In this document: piece by piece, positions 9,848 through 18,407 of the stretch
Layout: each line of letters begins with the position of its first letter
Numbering within the stretch: position 1 is the stretch's first letter
Assembly (NCBI RefSeq): GCF_017569205.1
Contig: NZ_CP071870.1
Coordinates: 1,612,001-1,676,000 of the forward strand
Source of the DNA: Propioniciclava sp. MC1595
GTDB lineage: Bacteria > Actinomycetota > Actinomycetes > Propionibacteriales > Propionibacteriaceae
Reading direction: 5' to 3'
Length of the DNA: 64,000 nt
Position numbers and translations under genes: made by a program
The notes under the pieces: model-generated
What the model saw: the letters and a program-made list of their open reading frames with translations, nothing else
Database searches by the model: none
What the model was told of the DNA's origin: nothing

Positions 9848-10573
9848 ATGACCGTGGTCCGGGCCGAGGAGGTGCGGCTGGCGCAGGCGCGCCGGCCGTC
9901 CACCTTCGCCCTCAAGGTCATCATGGCCGTCACGGGCGTGGTGTTCGTCGCCTTCGTCTTCGTGCACATGGTCGGCAACCTCAAGGTGTACGGCGGCGCC
10001 GAGTCGCTCGACGGCTACGCGCGCTGGCTGCGTGAGGTCGGCTACCCGCTGATCCCGCACCGGGGCGTGCTCTGGGCGCTGCGGGTCGTCCTGCTGGCCA
10101 GCCTGGTCGCGCACGTGGGCGCGTCCCTCGTGCTGTGGCGCCGGGGCCGGCAGGCGCGAGGCCGGTTCCGCCGGCGTCGCTCGACCACGGCGACGGCGTG
10201 GGTGGCCCGCACGATGCTGCTCGGCGGGCTGTTCATCCTGGCGTTCGTGGTGGTGCACCTGCTCGACCTCACGATCGGTCAGGTCCTCGCCCCCGGTTCC
10301 CACCGGCACGCGGAGGCCGACGGCACGATCCACGCCTACCACAACCTCGTCGAGAGCTTCTCCCGGCCGTGGATGGCCGCCTTCTACGTCGTGTCCATGC
10401 TCGTGATCGCCCTGCACATCTGGCATGGCTGGCGCACCGTGCTGCAGGACGTCGGCGCCACCGGCCGCCGGCTGCGCGCCGTCTGGGCCACCCTCGGGGC
10501 GCTGATCGCGTGGGCAATCGTGCTGGGCAACGCGCTGATCCCCGTGCTGGTGCAGCTGGGGGCCATCGCATGA
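9848..10573 (+). CDS. sdhC: Succinate dehydrogenase cytochrome b subunit
   Basis: 241-aa membrane anchor of succinate:quinone oxidoreductase. Five hydrophobic helices carry haem-ligand histidines: FVHMVGNLKVYGG, HRGVLWALR, LVAHVGASLVLW, VVHLLDLTIG and LHIWHGWRTVL. Its length and single-subunit form match the Bacillus/actinobacterial two-haem (class B) type, which needs no SdhD, and none is present. TAAGGT six bases before the ATG suggests a leaderless operon start. The gene overlaps sdhA by four bases (ATGA). Confidence 0.9.
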   Translation: MTVVRAEEVRLAQARRPSTFALKVIMAVTGVVFVAFVFVHMVGNLKVYGGAESLDGYARWLREVGYPLIPHRGVLWALRVVLLASLVAHVGASLVLWRRGRQARGRFRRRRSTTATAWVARTMLLGGLFILAFVVVHLLDLTIGQVLAPGSHRHAEADGTIHAYHNLVESFSRPWMAAFYVVSMLVIALHIWHGWRTVLQDVGATGRRLRAVWATLGALIAWAIVLGNALIPVLVQLGAIA

Positions 10574-12504
10574 CCTGGACGATCGCCGACGCCCCGCTGG
10601 ACGCACACGTCCCCGCCGGCGACCCGCTCACCGCCTGGGAGCGCCGCCGCGCCGAGTACCGGCTCGTCAGCCCCGCCAACCGCCGCAACCTGACCGTCAT
10701 CGTCGTGGGCACCGGCCTCGCCGGGGCCGGCGCGGCCGCCGCGCTGGGAGAGCTGGGCTACCGGGTCGAGTGCTTCACCTTCCACGACGCGCCCCGGCGG
10801 GCGCACAGCGTCGCCGCGCAGGGCGGCATCAACGCCCCGAGGGCGCGCAAGGTCGACGGCGACTCCGTGCGCCGGTTCGTCGCCGACGCCGTCAAGGGTG
10901 GCGACTTCCGCGGCCGCGAGGCCGACGTCGTGCGGCTGGCCACCGAGTCGGTCCGCGTCATCGACCACCTGCAGGCCATCGGCGCGCCGTTCGCGCGCGA
11001 GTACGGCGGCCAGCTCGCCACCCGCAGCTTCGGCGGCGTCCAGGTCTCGCGCACGTACTACACGCGCGGCCAGACCGGCCAGCAACTGCAGGTCGCGGCG
11101 TCCCAGGCCCTGCTGCGGCAGGTCTCCCGCGGGACCGTCCGGCTGCACACGCGCACCGAGATGCTCGACCTCGTCGTCGCCGACGGGCGCGCCCAGGGCA
11201 TCGTGACCCGGGACCTGGTCACCGGGGCCATCGGCGTCCACACCGGCCACGCCGTGGTGCTGGCGACCGGCGGGTACGGCTCGGTCTACTTCCACTCGAC
11301 CCTCGCGGTGAACTCCAACGCCACCGCGACCTGGCGGGCGCACCGGCGGGGCGCGCTGTTCGCGAGCCCGAGCTTCGTGCAGTTCCACCCCACCGCGCTG
11401 CCGGTGAGTTCGCCTTGGCAGTCCAAGACCACGCTGATGAGCGAGTCGCTGCGCAACGACGGCCGGATCTGGGTGCCGGTCGCCGCGGGCGACGAGCGGC
11501 CGCCGGGCGAGATCCCCGAGGCCGAGCGCGACTACTACCTCGAGCGCCGCTACCCGGCCTACGGCAACCTGACCCCGCGCGACATCGCCTCCCGGGCGGC
11601 GCGCGACGAGATCGTGGCCGGCCGCGGCGTGGGGCCGCTGCGCAACTCGGTCTACCTCGACTTCCGCGACGCCATCGCGCGGCTGGGGCGCGCGGTGATC
11701 GCCGAGCGCTACGGCAACCTGTTCGCGATGTACACCGACGTCACCGGCGAGGACCCGTACGTCGAGCCCATGCGCATCGCACCCGGCGCCCACTTCACGA
11801 TGGGCGGCCTGTGGTCGGACTACGACCAGATGACCACCGTGCCCGGCCTGTTCGTCGGTGGGGAAGCCGGCTCGAACTACCACGGCGCCAACCGCCTGGG
11901 CGCGAACTCCCTGCTCAGCGCGTGCGTCGACGGCTGGTTCACGCTGCCGTTCTCGGTCCCGAACTGGCTGGCCCCGCTCAACGGGACGCCGACCCTCGCC
12001 CCCGACGCCCCGGAGGCCGTGGCCGCCGTCGACGCCGTCCGGCAGCGCACCGCGCAGCTGCTCGAGAACGCCGGGACGCGGCGGCCCACGTGGTTCCACC
12101 GGCGGCTGGGGGAGATCCTCTACGCCGGGTGCGGCGTCTCCCGAACCGAGGCAGGCCTCCGCCGTGCGCTGGACGAGGTGCGCGAGCTGGGCGCCGAGTT
12201 CTGGGCCGACGTCCGGGTCGGCGGGCCGGGGGACCGGCTCAACCAGGAGCTCGAGCGCGCGGGCCGGGTGGCCGATTTCCTGGAGCTGGCCGAGCTGATG
12301 GTGCTGGACGCGCTCGACCGGACCGAGTCGTGCGGGGCGCACTTCCGCGAGGAGTACGCCACCGACATGGGCGAGGCCCGCCGCGACGACGCGCGCTGGG
12401 CGAACGTGTCGGCGTGGGAGACCACCGCGTCGGGGGCGCACGTGCGGCACACCGAGCCACTCGCCTTCGACCTCGTGCCGCTGCAGGTGAGGGACTACCG
12501 ATGA
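10570..12504 (+). CDS. sdhA: Succinate dehydrogenase/fumarate reductase flavoprotein subunit
   Basis: 644-aa FAD subunit that oxidises succinate to fumarate. The FAD-binding motif GTGLAGAGAAAALGELG begins near residue 48; HSVAAQGGINA marks the covalent-FAD region, in which the His attaches the flavin. The substrate-site pieces QFHPTAL, SESLRNDGR, HFTMGGLW and GEAGSNYHGANRLGANSLLS are all present. The start is fixed by the ATGA overlap with sdhC, and the stop overlaps sdhB in the same way. Cytoplasmic, membrane-attached complex of the TCA cycle and respiratory chain. Confidence 0.96.
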   Translation: MTWTIADAPLDAHVPAGDPLTAWERRRAEYRLVSPANRRNLTVIVVGTGLAGAGAAAALGELGYRVECFTFHDAPRRAHSVAAQGGINAPRARKVDGDSVRRFVADAVKGGDFRGREADVVRLATESVRVIDHLQAIGAPFAREYGGQLATRSFGGVQVSRTYYTRGQTGQQLQVAASQALLRQVSRGTVRLHTRTEMLDLVVADGRAQGIVTRDLVTGAIGVHTGHAVVLATGGYGSVYFHSTLAVNSNATATWRAHRRGALFASPSFVQFHPTALPVSSPWQSKTTLMSESLRNDGRIWVPVAAGDERPPGEIPEAERDYYLERRYPAYGNLTPRDIASRAARDEIVAGRGVGPLRNSVYLDFRDAIARLGRAVIAERYGNLFAMYTDVTGEDPYVEPMRIAPGAHFTMGGLWSDYDQMTTVPGLFVGGEAGSNYHGANRLGANSLLSACVDGWFTLPFSVPNWLAPLNGTPTLAPDAPEAVAAVDAVRQRTAQLLENAGTRRPTWFHRRLGEILYAGCGVSRTEAGLRRALDEVRELGAEFWADVRVGGPGDRLNQELERAGRVADFLELAELMVLDALDRTESCGAHFREEYATDMGEARRDDARWANVSAWETTASGAHVRHTEPLAFDLVPLQVRDYR

Positions 12505-13250
12505 GGATCGAGGTCGAGGTCTGGCGCCAGAACGGCCCCCGCGAGCGGGGTCGGTTCGAGACGCACGTCGTCGAGGACGCCACCCCCGAGATGAGCCTGC
12601 TCGAGCTGCTCGACCGGCTCAACGACACCCTCGCCGAGGCGGGGCAGGAACCCATCCAGTTCGAGTCCGACTGCCGCGAGGGCGCCTGCGGCGCGTGCGG
12701 CGTCACCGTGAACGACGTGCCCCACGGCCCGGTGCCCAGGACGCCGTCGTGCCGCCAGCACCTGCGCGCCTTCGGGGGCATCACCCGGCTCCGGATCGAG
12801 CCGCTGCGCTCGGCCGCCTACCCCGTGGTCCGCGACCTGGTGGTCGACCGGTCCGCCCTCGATCGCCTCATCCAGGCCGGCGGGCACGTCGACGTCGCCA
12901 CCGGGACCGCCCCCGACGCCGACGCGGTGCTGGTCACCCACGACGACGCCGAGCTCGCCCTCGACTTCGCCGCGTGCATCGGCTGCGGCGCCTGCGTGGC
13001 CGCCTGTCCCAACGGCGCCGCGCACCTGTTCGCCGGCGCCAAGTTGGCCCACCTCGCGCTGCTGCCGCACGGACGCCTCGAGCGCGGTCGCCGCGCCGTC
13101 GCGATCGTCGACCAGCTGGACGCCGAGTTCGGTCCCTGCTCGACCTACGGGGAGTGCGTCGAGGTCTGCCCGGCCGGGATCCCGCTGACCGCGGTGGCCG
13201 CCGTCCACCGCGAGCGCCTGCGCAGCGTGTTCCGCGGGCGCGCCGACTGA
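12501..13250 (+). CDS. sdhB: Succinate dehydrogenase iron-sulfur subunit
   Basis: 249-aa electron-transfer subunit. The N-terminal ferredoxin domain carries the [2Fe-2S] ligands in CREGACGACG and a later TPSCRQH; the C-terminal domain carries CIGCGACVAACPNG and CSTYGECVEVCPAGI for the [4Fe-4S] and [3Fe-4S] centres. The cysteine pattern agrees with the class B type complex indicated by SdhC. The start overlaps the sdhA stop (ATGA), giving the order sdhC-sdhA-sdhB, usual for this class in actinobacteria. Confidence 0.96.
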   Translation: MRIEVEVWRQNGPRERGRFETHVVEDATPEMSLLELLDRLNDTLAEAGQEPIQFESDCREGACGACGVTVNDVPHGPVPRTPSCRQHLRAFGGITRLRIEPLRSAAYPVVRDLVVDRSALDRLIQAGGHVDVATGTAPDADAVLVTHDDAELALDFAACIGCGACVAACPNGAAHLFAGAKLAHLALLPHGRLERGRRAVAIVDQLDAEFGPCSTYGECVEVCPAGIPLTAVAAVHRERLRSVFRGRAD

Positions 13251-13290
13251 GTCGGTGCAACGGATCGCGGCCCCGATGCGTGGAACAGCC

Positions 13291-14199
13291 ATGAAGCGTT
13301 CGCTGCCCGCGTCCCTGCTCGCCCTGGCCGCCGCCCTCGCGCTGGCCGGCTGCACCACGTACACCGGCACCCCGGCCGCCCCGCCGGCGTCCGAGACCGT
13401 GCCGACCGAGCCGGGCTGGGAACCCACGCCGTTCGACTGCGCGACCCTGGCCACCGAGGGCGACAAGCCGGAGCAGCTGCCCGAGGGGGCCGCCCGCATC
13501 ACGTTGTGCGACGAGCCGGGGCACGAGATCCGGCAGACCACCCCGCCCGACGCGCTGGTCTCCGACACGGCCGCGGTCGTGTCGGCCTACAACACCCAGG
13601 AGCACGCGAACCTCGCGGTGATGGCGTGCACCGCCGACCTCGGCCCGGCCTACCGGATGGTGTTCGAGTACCCCGGCGGCGAGACCGTCTCGGTGCGGGG
13701 CGAGATGTACGGCTGCCGCGTCGTCGGCGACAAGACCGGCGCGCAGGCGGTGCTCGGCGCCTTCACCACGGCCCTCACGGCCCAGCGCGAGCACGTCCCG
13801 GTCACCGTGTCCGACCCGCTGGCCAACGCGACCTGCGCGACCGACGCCTCGTGGGCGTCGTGGCTGACCCCCGCCATGGCCGACACCGTCGCCGGCTACC
13901 GCTGCGCCCAGGCAGGGGCCCAGGCCGCGACCGAGCCCACACGCTTCGATGAGGCGGCGTGGGCGACGATCCGCGACGACTGGACCGCCAACGCGGCGAA
14001 GGGTTCCCGCACCGACGACGAGATCAACTCCTGCCAGCAGGTCCACCTCGACCAGCTGGTCGGGCTGAACGCCGCCGGTGAGAAGGTCTCCCTGAACGGC
14101 ATGTGCGGCGTCTTCGAGGTCTGGTCCGCCGGCGACCTGGAGTCGTGGGTCTGGCGACCCGGGCCCGCGGCGTCCGAGCTGTTGGGCCTGGGCGGCTGA
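13291..14199 (+). CDS. Predicted lipoprotein of unknown function
   Basis: 302-aa secreted lipoprotein. The ATG at 13291 gives MKRSLPASLLALAAALALAGC, a textbook lipoprotein signal peptide with Cys21 as the lipid anchor; two in-frame starts further up (13255 GTG, 13276 ATG) would bury it. A threonine/proline-rich linker follows, then about 270 residues with regularly spaced cysteines (FDCATLA, TLCDEP, MACTADL, GCRVV, NATCATD, YRCAQ, NSCQQV, GMCGVF) that probably form disulfides. I do not recognise the fold with certainty; it resembles cysteine-paired septum-formation-type extracellular domains. It sits 40 bases after sdhB and may be cotranscribed. Confidence 0.75.
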   Translation: MKRSLPASLLALAAALALAGCTTYTGTPAAPPASETVPTEPGWEPTPFDCATLATEGDKPEQLPEGAARITLCDEPGHEIRQTTPPDALVSDTAAVVSAYNTQEHANLAVMACTADLGPAYRMVFEYPGGETVSVRGEMYGCRVVGDKTGAQAVLGAFTTALTAQREHVPVTVSDPLANATCATDASWASWLTPAMADTVAGYRCAQAGAQAATEPTRFDEAAWATIRDDWTANAAKGSRTDDEINSCQQVHLDQLVGLNAAGEKVSLNGMCGVFEVWSAGDLESWVWRPGPAASELLGLGG

Positions 14200-14225
14200 A
14201 CCCGCCCTAGTAGCATGGGCGGGCC

Positions 14226-17200
14226 ATGCCCACAGCCCAGCCCACGATCACGTTCGACGCCAACCTGCCCATCAGCGCAGCGGTCGACGAGATCCGCGAC
14301 CTCATCGAGCGCAACCAGGTCGTGGTGGTCGCGGGCGAGACCGGGTCGGGCAAGACGACGCAGCTGCCGAAGATCGCGCTGCTGGCCGGCCGCAAGCGCA
14401 TCGGGCACACCCAGCCCCGGCGCCTGGCCGCGCGCACGGTCGCCGCCCGCATCGCGCAGGAGATGGGCGTCGAGCTCGGCGACACCGTCGGGTACCAGGT
14501 CCGGTTCACGCGGCAGGCGACCAGGCAGACCAAGGTCAAGCTGATGACCGACGGCATCCTCCTCGCCGAGATCGGCCACGACCGCGACCTGCGGCACTAC
14601 GACACGATCATCATCGACGAGGCCCACGAGCGCAGCCTCAACATCGACTTCCTGCTCGGCTACCTCAAGCAGCTGCTGCCGCGCCGCCCCGACCTGAAGG
14701 TGATCATCACCTCGGCGACCATCGACACCGCGCGGTTCTCCGAGCACTTCGGCGACGCGCCGATCGTCGAGGTGTCGGGCCGCACGTACCCGGTCGAGCT
14801 GGTCTACGAGCCCCTGGAGAACGAGAACGACCTGGTCGAGGGCATCACCAGGGCGGTCACCCAGCTGCACGCGCTGGCCGAGGGCGACATCCTCGTCTTC
14901 TGCTCCGGCGAGCGCGAGATCCGCGACGCCGCGGAGGCGGTCAACGGGCTGAAGCTCTCCAACACCGAGGTGCTGCCGCTGTACGCGCGCCTGAGCGCCG
15001 CCGAGCAGGACCGCGTGTTCAGGCCCCACTCCGGCATGCGCGTCGTGCTGGCCACCAACGTCGCCGAGACGTCGCTGACCGTGCCCGGCATCCGCTACGT
15101 CGTCGACCCCGGCTACGCCCGGATCAGCCGCTACTCGTCGCGCACCAAGGTGCAGCGCCTGCCGATCGAGGAGATCAGCCAGGCCAGCGCCAACCAGCGC
15201 GCCGGCCGGTGTGGACGCCTCGGGCCCGGCATCGCGATCCGCCTCTACTCGGAGGAGAACTTCGAGGCCCGGCCGGAGTTCACCGAGCCCGAGATCCTGC
15301 GCACCAACCTGGCCAGCGTCATCCTGCAGATGGCCGACGCGCGGCTGGGCGCGATCGAGGACTTCCCGTTCGTCGAGCCTCCCGACCGCTCCCAGGTCCG
15401 CGACGGCCTGCGCCTGCTCAAGGAGCTCGGCGCGCTGGCCGACCCCCGCCAGGGCGAGGCCGAGGGGCAGCGGCTGACGAAGACGGGCCGGCTGCTGGCC
15501 AAGCTGCCCGTCGACCCCCGGCTGGGCCGCATGCTCGTCGAGGCCGGACGCCGCGGGTGCGCGTGGGACGTCCTCCCGGTCGTTGCCGCCCTGGCCATCC
15601 CCGACGTCCGCGAACGTCCCACCGAGAAGCAGGCCGAGGCGGACGCCCTGCACCGGCGCTTCTGGAGCGAGACCGGCGCGGCCAACGCCGCACGGGGCGA
15701 GGCGCACGGCGACCGCGACGCCTCCGACATCGCCGCGATCTGGCGGCTGTGGGACTACCTGCGCACCCAGCGCAACGAACTCTCCGGGAACGCATTCCGG
15801 CGGATGTGCCGCGACGAGTACCTGAACTTCCTGCGCATCCGCGAGTGGCAGGACCTCGTCTCCCAGCTGCGCGAGATCATCGGCGAGCTGGACCTCGACA
15901 CCCAGGCGTCCAACGCCGACGCCGACACCCGCCGGGCCCGCGCCCGCCAGCCCCGGCAGGCGAGCGCCCACACCCCCGACTGGGACGCCGTGCACACCGC
16001 GATCCTGGCCGGCCTGCTGTCCCACGTGGGCCTGCGCGACGAGCGCTCGACGGTGCCGAAGACGCAGCAGCGGCGGGGGCGGCGTCCGATGGCCGAATAC
16101 CTCGGCGCGCGCGGGGCGCGGTTCGCGATCCAGCCCGGCAGCGCGGCGGCCAAGGCCGAGCCCCCGCTGGCCATGGCGGTCGAGCTCGTCGAGACCACCC
16201 GGCTGTGGGCGCGCACCGTCGCGCCGATCACCGCCGAGCAGGTCGAGGCCGTCGGCGGCCACCTGATCACCCGGCAGTACTCCGAGCCGCGCTGGTCGGT
16301 GCGGGGTGGGCAGTGCGTTGCCGACGAGCGGGTGCTGCTGCTCGGCGTGCCGATCGTGGCGGGCCGCACGGTCAGCTACGGGCGCATCGACCCCGTCGTG
16401 GCGCGCGAGGTTTTCATCCAGTCGGCCCTGGTCGAGGGCCAGTGGCAGACCCGCCACCACTTCTTCAAGCGCAACGAGCGCACTCGCGCCGAGGCCGAGG
16501 ACCTCTCCGAGCGCACCCGGCGCCGCGACATCCTCGTCGACGACCGCGCGATCTTCGCGTTCTACGACGACAAGGTGCCGGCCGACATCGTCTCGGTGGC
16601 GCACTTCGACCGCTGGTGGCGCACCAAGCGGCAGCAGGACGAGACCTACCTCGACCTCGTGCTCGACGACCTGGTCGACGCCGACCAGGTCGACGCCGAG
16701 GCGTTCCCCGAGACGTGGACCGTCGGCCCCGCCGACCTGCCCGTCAGCTACCTGTTCGAGCCCGGCGCGCACCGCGACGGCGTCAGCGTCGACATCGACG
16801 TGACCGTGCTGAACCAGGTCGACCCGGCCCCGTTCACGTGGCAGGTGCCCGGCCTGCGCGACGAGCTCGCCACCGAGCTGATCCGGTCGCTGCCCAAGGC
16901 CGTCCGTACCCGGTTCGTGCCGGCCCCCGACTGGGGACGCCGCGCGCTCACCTGGCTCGACGACCACCCCGAGCGGGCTTCGCTGGCCTTCCCGGACGCC
17001 CTCGCCGCGGCCCTCGGCGCCCTCTCGGGCGACCCGCTGGACGCCACCCTCTTCAACGAGTCGGTCCTGCCCGACCACCTCACCGTGCGCTACGTCATCA
17101 CCGACGGACGCCGCGAGCTGGGCGCCGGCAAGGACTTCGAGTCGCTCCGCAAGCAGTTCGCGCCCCGGCTGAACAAGCGGCTGAACGCCGCGGCGTCCGG

Positions 17201-18062
17201 GATCGCGCACGCGGGCGCGAAGACCTGGGCGTTCGGGACCATTCCGGCCACGACCGAGGTCGACCGCGACCCGACGCCGCTGGTGGGCTACCCGGCGCTG
17301 GTCGACCAGGGCGACACCGTGGGCGTCCGGGTGGCGAACACCGCGGCGAAGGCGACGCGGTCGCAGGCACTCGGCCTGCGCCGGCTCGTCACCCTCGTGG
17401 CGCCCGACCCGACCCGCAGCGTGTTCGCGCGCCTGTCCAACACCGAGAAGATCGCGCTGTCGGCCGGGCCGTACGCCAACCTGAACGCCCTGCTGGCCGA
17501 CGTGCGGCTCAAGGCCACGGGCGACCTGATGGCCACGCATCGCATCGACCCCGACGCCGTGCGCGACGAGGCCGCCTTCCGCACGGTCGTCGACACGATC
17601 CGCCCCGACGCCGCCGAGCGGATGCAGGCGATCACGCGGTCGGCCGCCAAGACCCTGGGCCGCTGGGCCGAGGTGCGCGCCGAGCTGGGCCGGCGTCCCG
17701 ACGGCGACACCAAAGCCGACATCACCGCCCAGCTCGACAACCTCGTGTTCGCGGGCTTCATCGCCGCCACGCCCGAGCCGCACTTCACCCGCCTGGAGCG
17801 CTACCTGCACGCCGTCGACGTGCGGCTGAAGGGCTGGGCGTCCAACCCGGCTCGCGAGGCACAGAACCTCGACGTGATCGCCGAGCTGGAGGACGCTTAC
17901 GAGGCGGCCATCGCCCGCTACGAGGTGGGGGAGCTGCCCCCGGCCGCCGCCGAGGTGGGCTGGCTCCTCGAGGAGCTGCGCGTCAGCCTGTTCGCCCAGT
18001 CGCTGGGCACCGCCCAGCCGGTGTCGGCCAAGCGGGTGCGCACGGCGATCAACTCTCTGTAA
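14226..18062 (+). CDS. hrpA: ATP-dependent RNA helicase HrpA
   Basis: 1278-aa DEAH-box helicase, full length for the large HrpA type. Motif I GETGSGKTTQ starts near residue 39, motif II is DEAHERS, motif III SATI, and the C-terminal RecA motifs LATNVAETSLTVPGI and QRAGRCGR are present. They are followed by winged-helix, ratchet and OB-fold regions and the long C-terminal extension (DUF3418 region) that distinguishes HrpA from shorter DEAH proteins. HrpA acts on mRNA and stalled ribosomes in E. coli. No Shine-Dalgarno sequence is obvious; TAGCAT lies nine bases upstream. The very long antisense frame opposite it is a GC-content artefact. Confidence 0.95.
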   Translation: MPTAQPTITFDANLPISAAVDEIRDLIERNQVVVVAGETGSGKTTQLPKIALLAGRKRIGHTQPRRLAARTVAARIAQEMGVELGDTVGYQVRFTRQATRQTKVKLMTDGILLAEIGHDRDLRHYDTIIIDEAHERSLNIDFLLGYLKQLLPRRPDLKVIITSATIDTARFSEHFGDAPIVEVSGRTYPVELVYEPLENENDLVEGITRAVTQLHALAEGDILVFCSGEREIRDAAEAVNGLKLSNTEVLPLYARLSAAEQDRVFRPHSGMRVVLATNVAETSLTVPGIRYVVDPGYARISRYSSRTKVQRLPIEEISQASANQRAGRCGRLGPGIAIRLYSEENFEARPEFTEPEILRTNLASVILQMADARLGAIEDFPFVEPPDRSQVRDGLRLLKELGALADPRQGEAEGQRLTKTGRLLAKLPVDPRLGRMLVEAGRRGCAWDVLPVVAALAIPDVRERPTEKQAEADALHRRFWSETGAANAARGEAHGDRDASDIAAIWRLWDYLRTQRNELSGNAFRRMCRDEYLNFLRIREWQDLVSQLREIIGELDLDTQASNADADTRRARARQPRQASAHTPDWDAVHTAILAGLLSHVGLRDERSTVPKTQQRRGRRPMAEYLGARGARFAIQPGSAAAKAEPPLAMAVELVETTRLWARTVAPITAEQVEAVGGHLITRQYSEPRWSVRGGQCVADERVLLLGVPIVAGRTVSYGRIDPVVAREVFIQSALVEGQWQTRHHFFKRNERTRAEAEDLSERTRRRDILVDDRAIFAFYDDKVPADIVSVAHFDRWWRTKRQQDETYLDLVLDDLVDADQVDAEAFPETWTVGPADLPVSYLFEPGAHRDGVSVDIDVTVLNQVDPAPFTWQVPGLRDELATELIRSLPKAVRTRFVPAPDWGRRALTWLDDHPERASLAFPDALAAALGALSGDPLDATLFNESVLPDHLTVRYVITDGRRELGAGKDFESLRKQFAPRLNKRLNAAASGIAHAGAKTWAFGTIPATTEVDRDPTPLVGYPALVDQGDTVGVRVANTAAKATRSQALGLRRLVTLVAPDPTRSVFARLSNTEKIALSAGPYANLNALLADVRLKATGDLMATHRIDPDAVRDEAAFRTVVDTIRPDAAERMQAITRSAAKTLGRWAEVRAELGRRPDGDTKADITAQLDNLVFAGFIAATPEPHFTRLERYLHAVDVRLKGWASNPAREAQNLDVIAELEDAYEAAIARYEVGELPPAAAEVGWLLEELRVSLFAQSLGTAQPVSAKRVRTAINSL

Positions 18063-18095
18063 CCGCTCCTGCACATTCGTCTATGGAATCGAACG

Positions 18096-18126
18096 GTGAC
18101 ATTTGGTAAAGTCACTGATCGGTGAC
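18096..18126. promoter_or_regulatory. Putative HipB operator with three alternating half-sites, overlapping the hip promoter
   Basis: GTGAC (18096-18100), GTCAC (18111-18115) and GTGAC (18122-18126) form two inverted pairs with spacers of 10 and 6 bases. A -10-like TAAAGT (18107-18112) overlaps the middle half-site. Antitoxins of this family are known to repress their own operon, so this is the natural binding region, but binding is inferred. Confidence 0.55.
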
Positions 18127-18140
18127 AGGAGGTGGTCGCG

Positions 18141-18407
18141 ATGGCCGATGCCGGGACCCCGATCGAGTTGGGCCGGGCAGTGCAACGCGCGCGCACGCGC
18201 CTCGGCCTCACCCAGGCCGAGGCGGCAAAGAAGGCCGGCGTCTCCCGACGCTGGCTGATCGAGCTCGAGCGTGGCCACGGCAACGCCCAGATCGGCAAGG
18301 TGCTCGCCGCGCTGCAGGCGCTGGGCCTGACCCTCGAGGTCGTGCCGCACGAACTGCCCACGGGGCGTAGCGAGCTCGACGACATCATCGAGGGAACGCT
18401 CCGATGA
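18141..18407 (+). CDS. hipB: HipB-like XRE-family antitoxin
   Basis: 88-aa helix-turn-helix protein. The motif LGLTQAEAAKKAGVSRRWLIELERGHGNAQIGKVLAALQALGL spans the DNA-binding domain, followed by a short tail. It should neutralise the HipA kinase downstream and repress the operon. The ATG at 18141 is chosen because AGGAGGT ends seven bases before it; an in-frame GTG inside that Shine-Dalgarno is unlikely. The stop overlaps the hipA start (ATGA), giving coupled synthesis of antitoxin then toxin. Confidence 0.9.
   Translation: MADAGTPIELGRAVQRARTRLGLTQAEAAKKAGVSRRWLIELERGHGNAQIGKVLAALQALGLTLEVVPHELPTGRSELDDIIEGTLR

Noticed and set aside
10384-12450. Long antisense frame across sdhA
   Set aside because: Composition-driven; sdhA on the plus strand has complete family motifs.
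13896-18074. A 1392-codon open frame antisense to hrpA
   Set aside because: It mirrors the third-codon-position GC bias of hrpA, has Gly/Arg/Leu-rich low-information content, no ribosome site and no family similarity.
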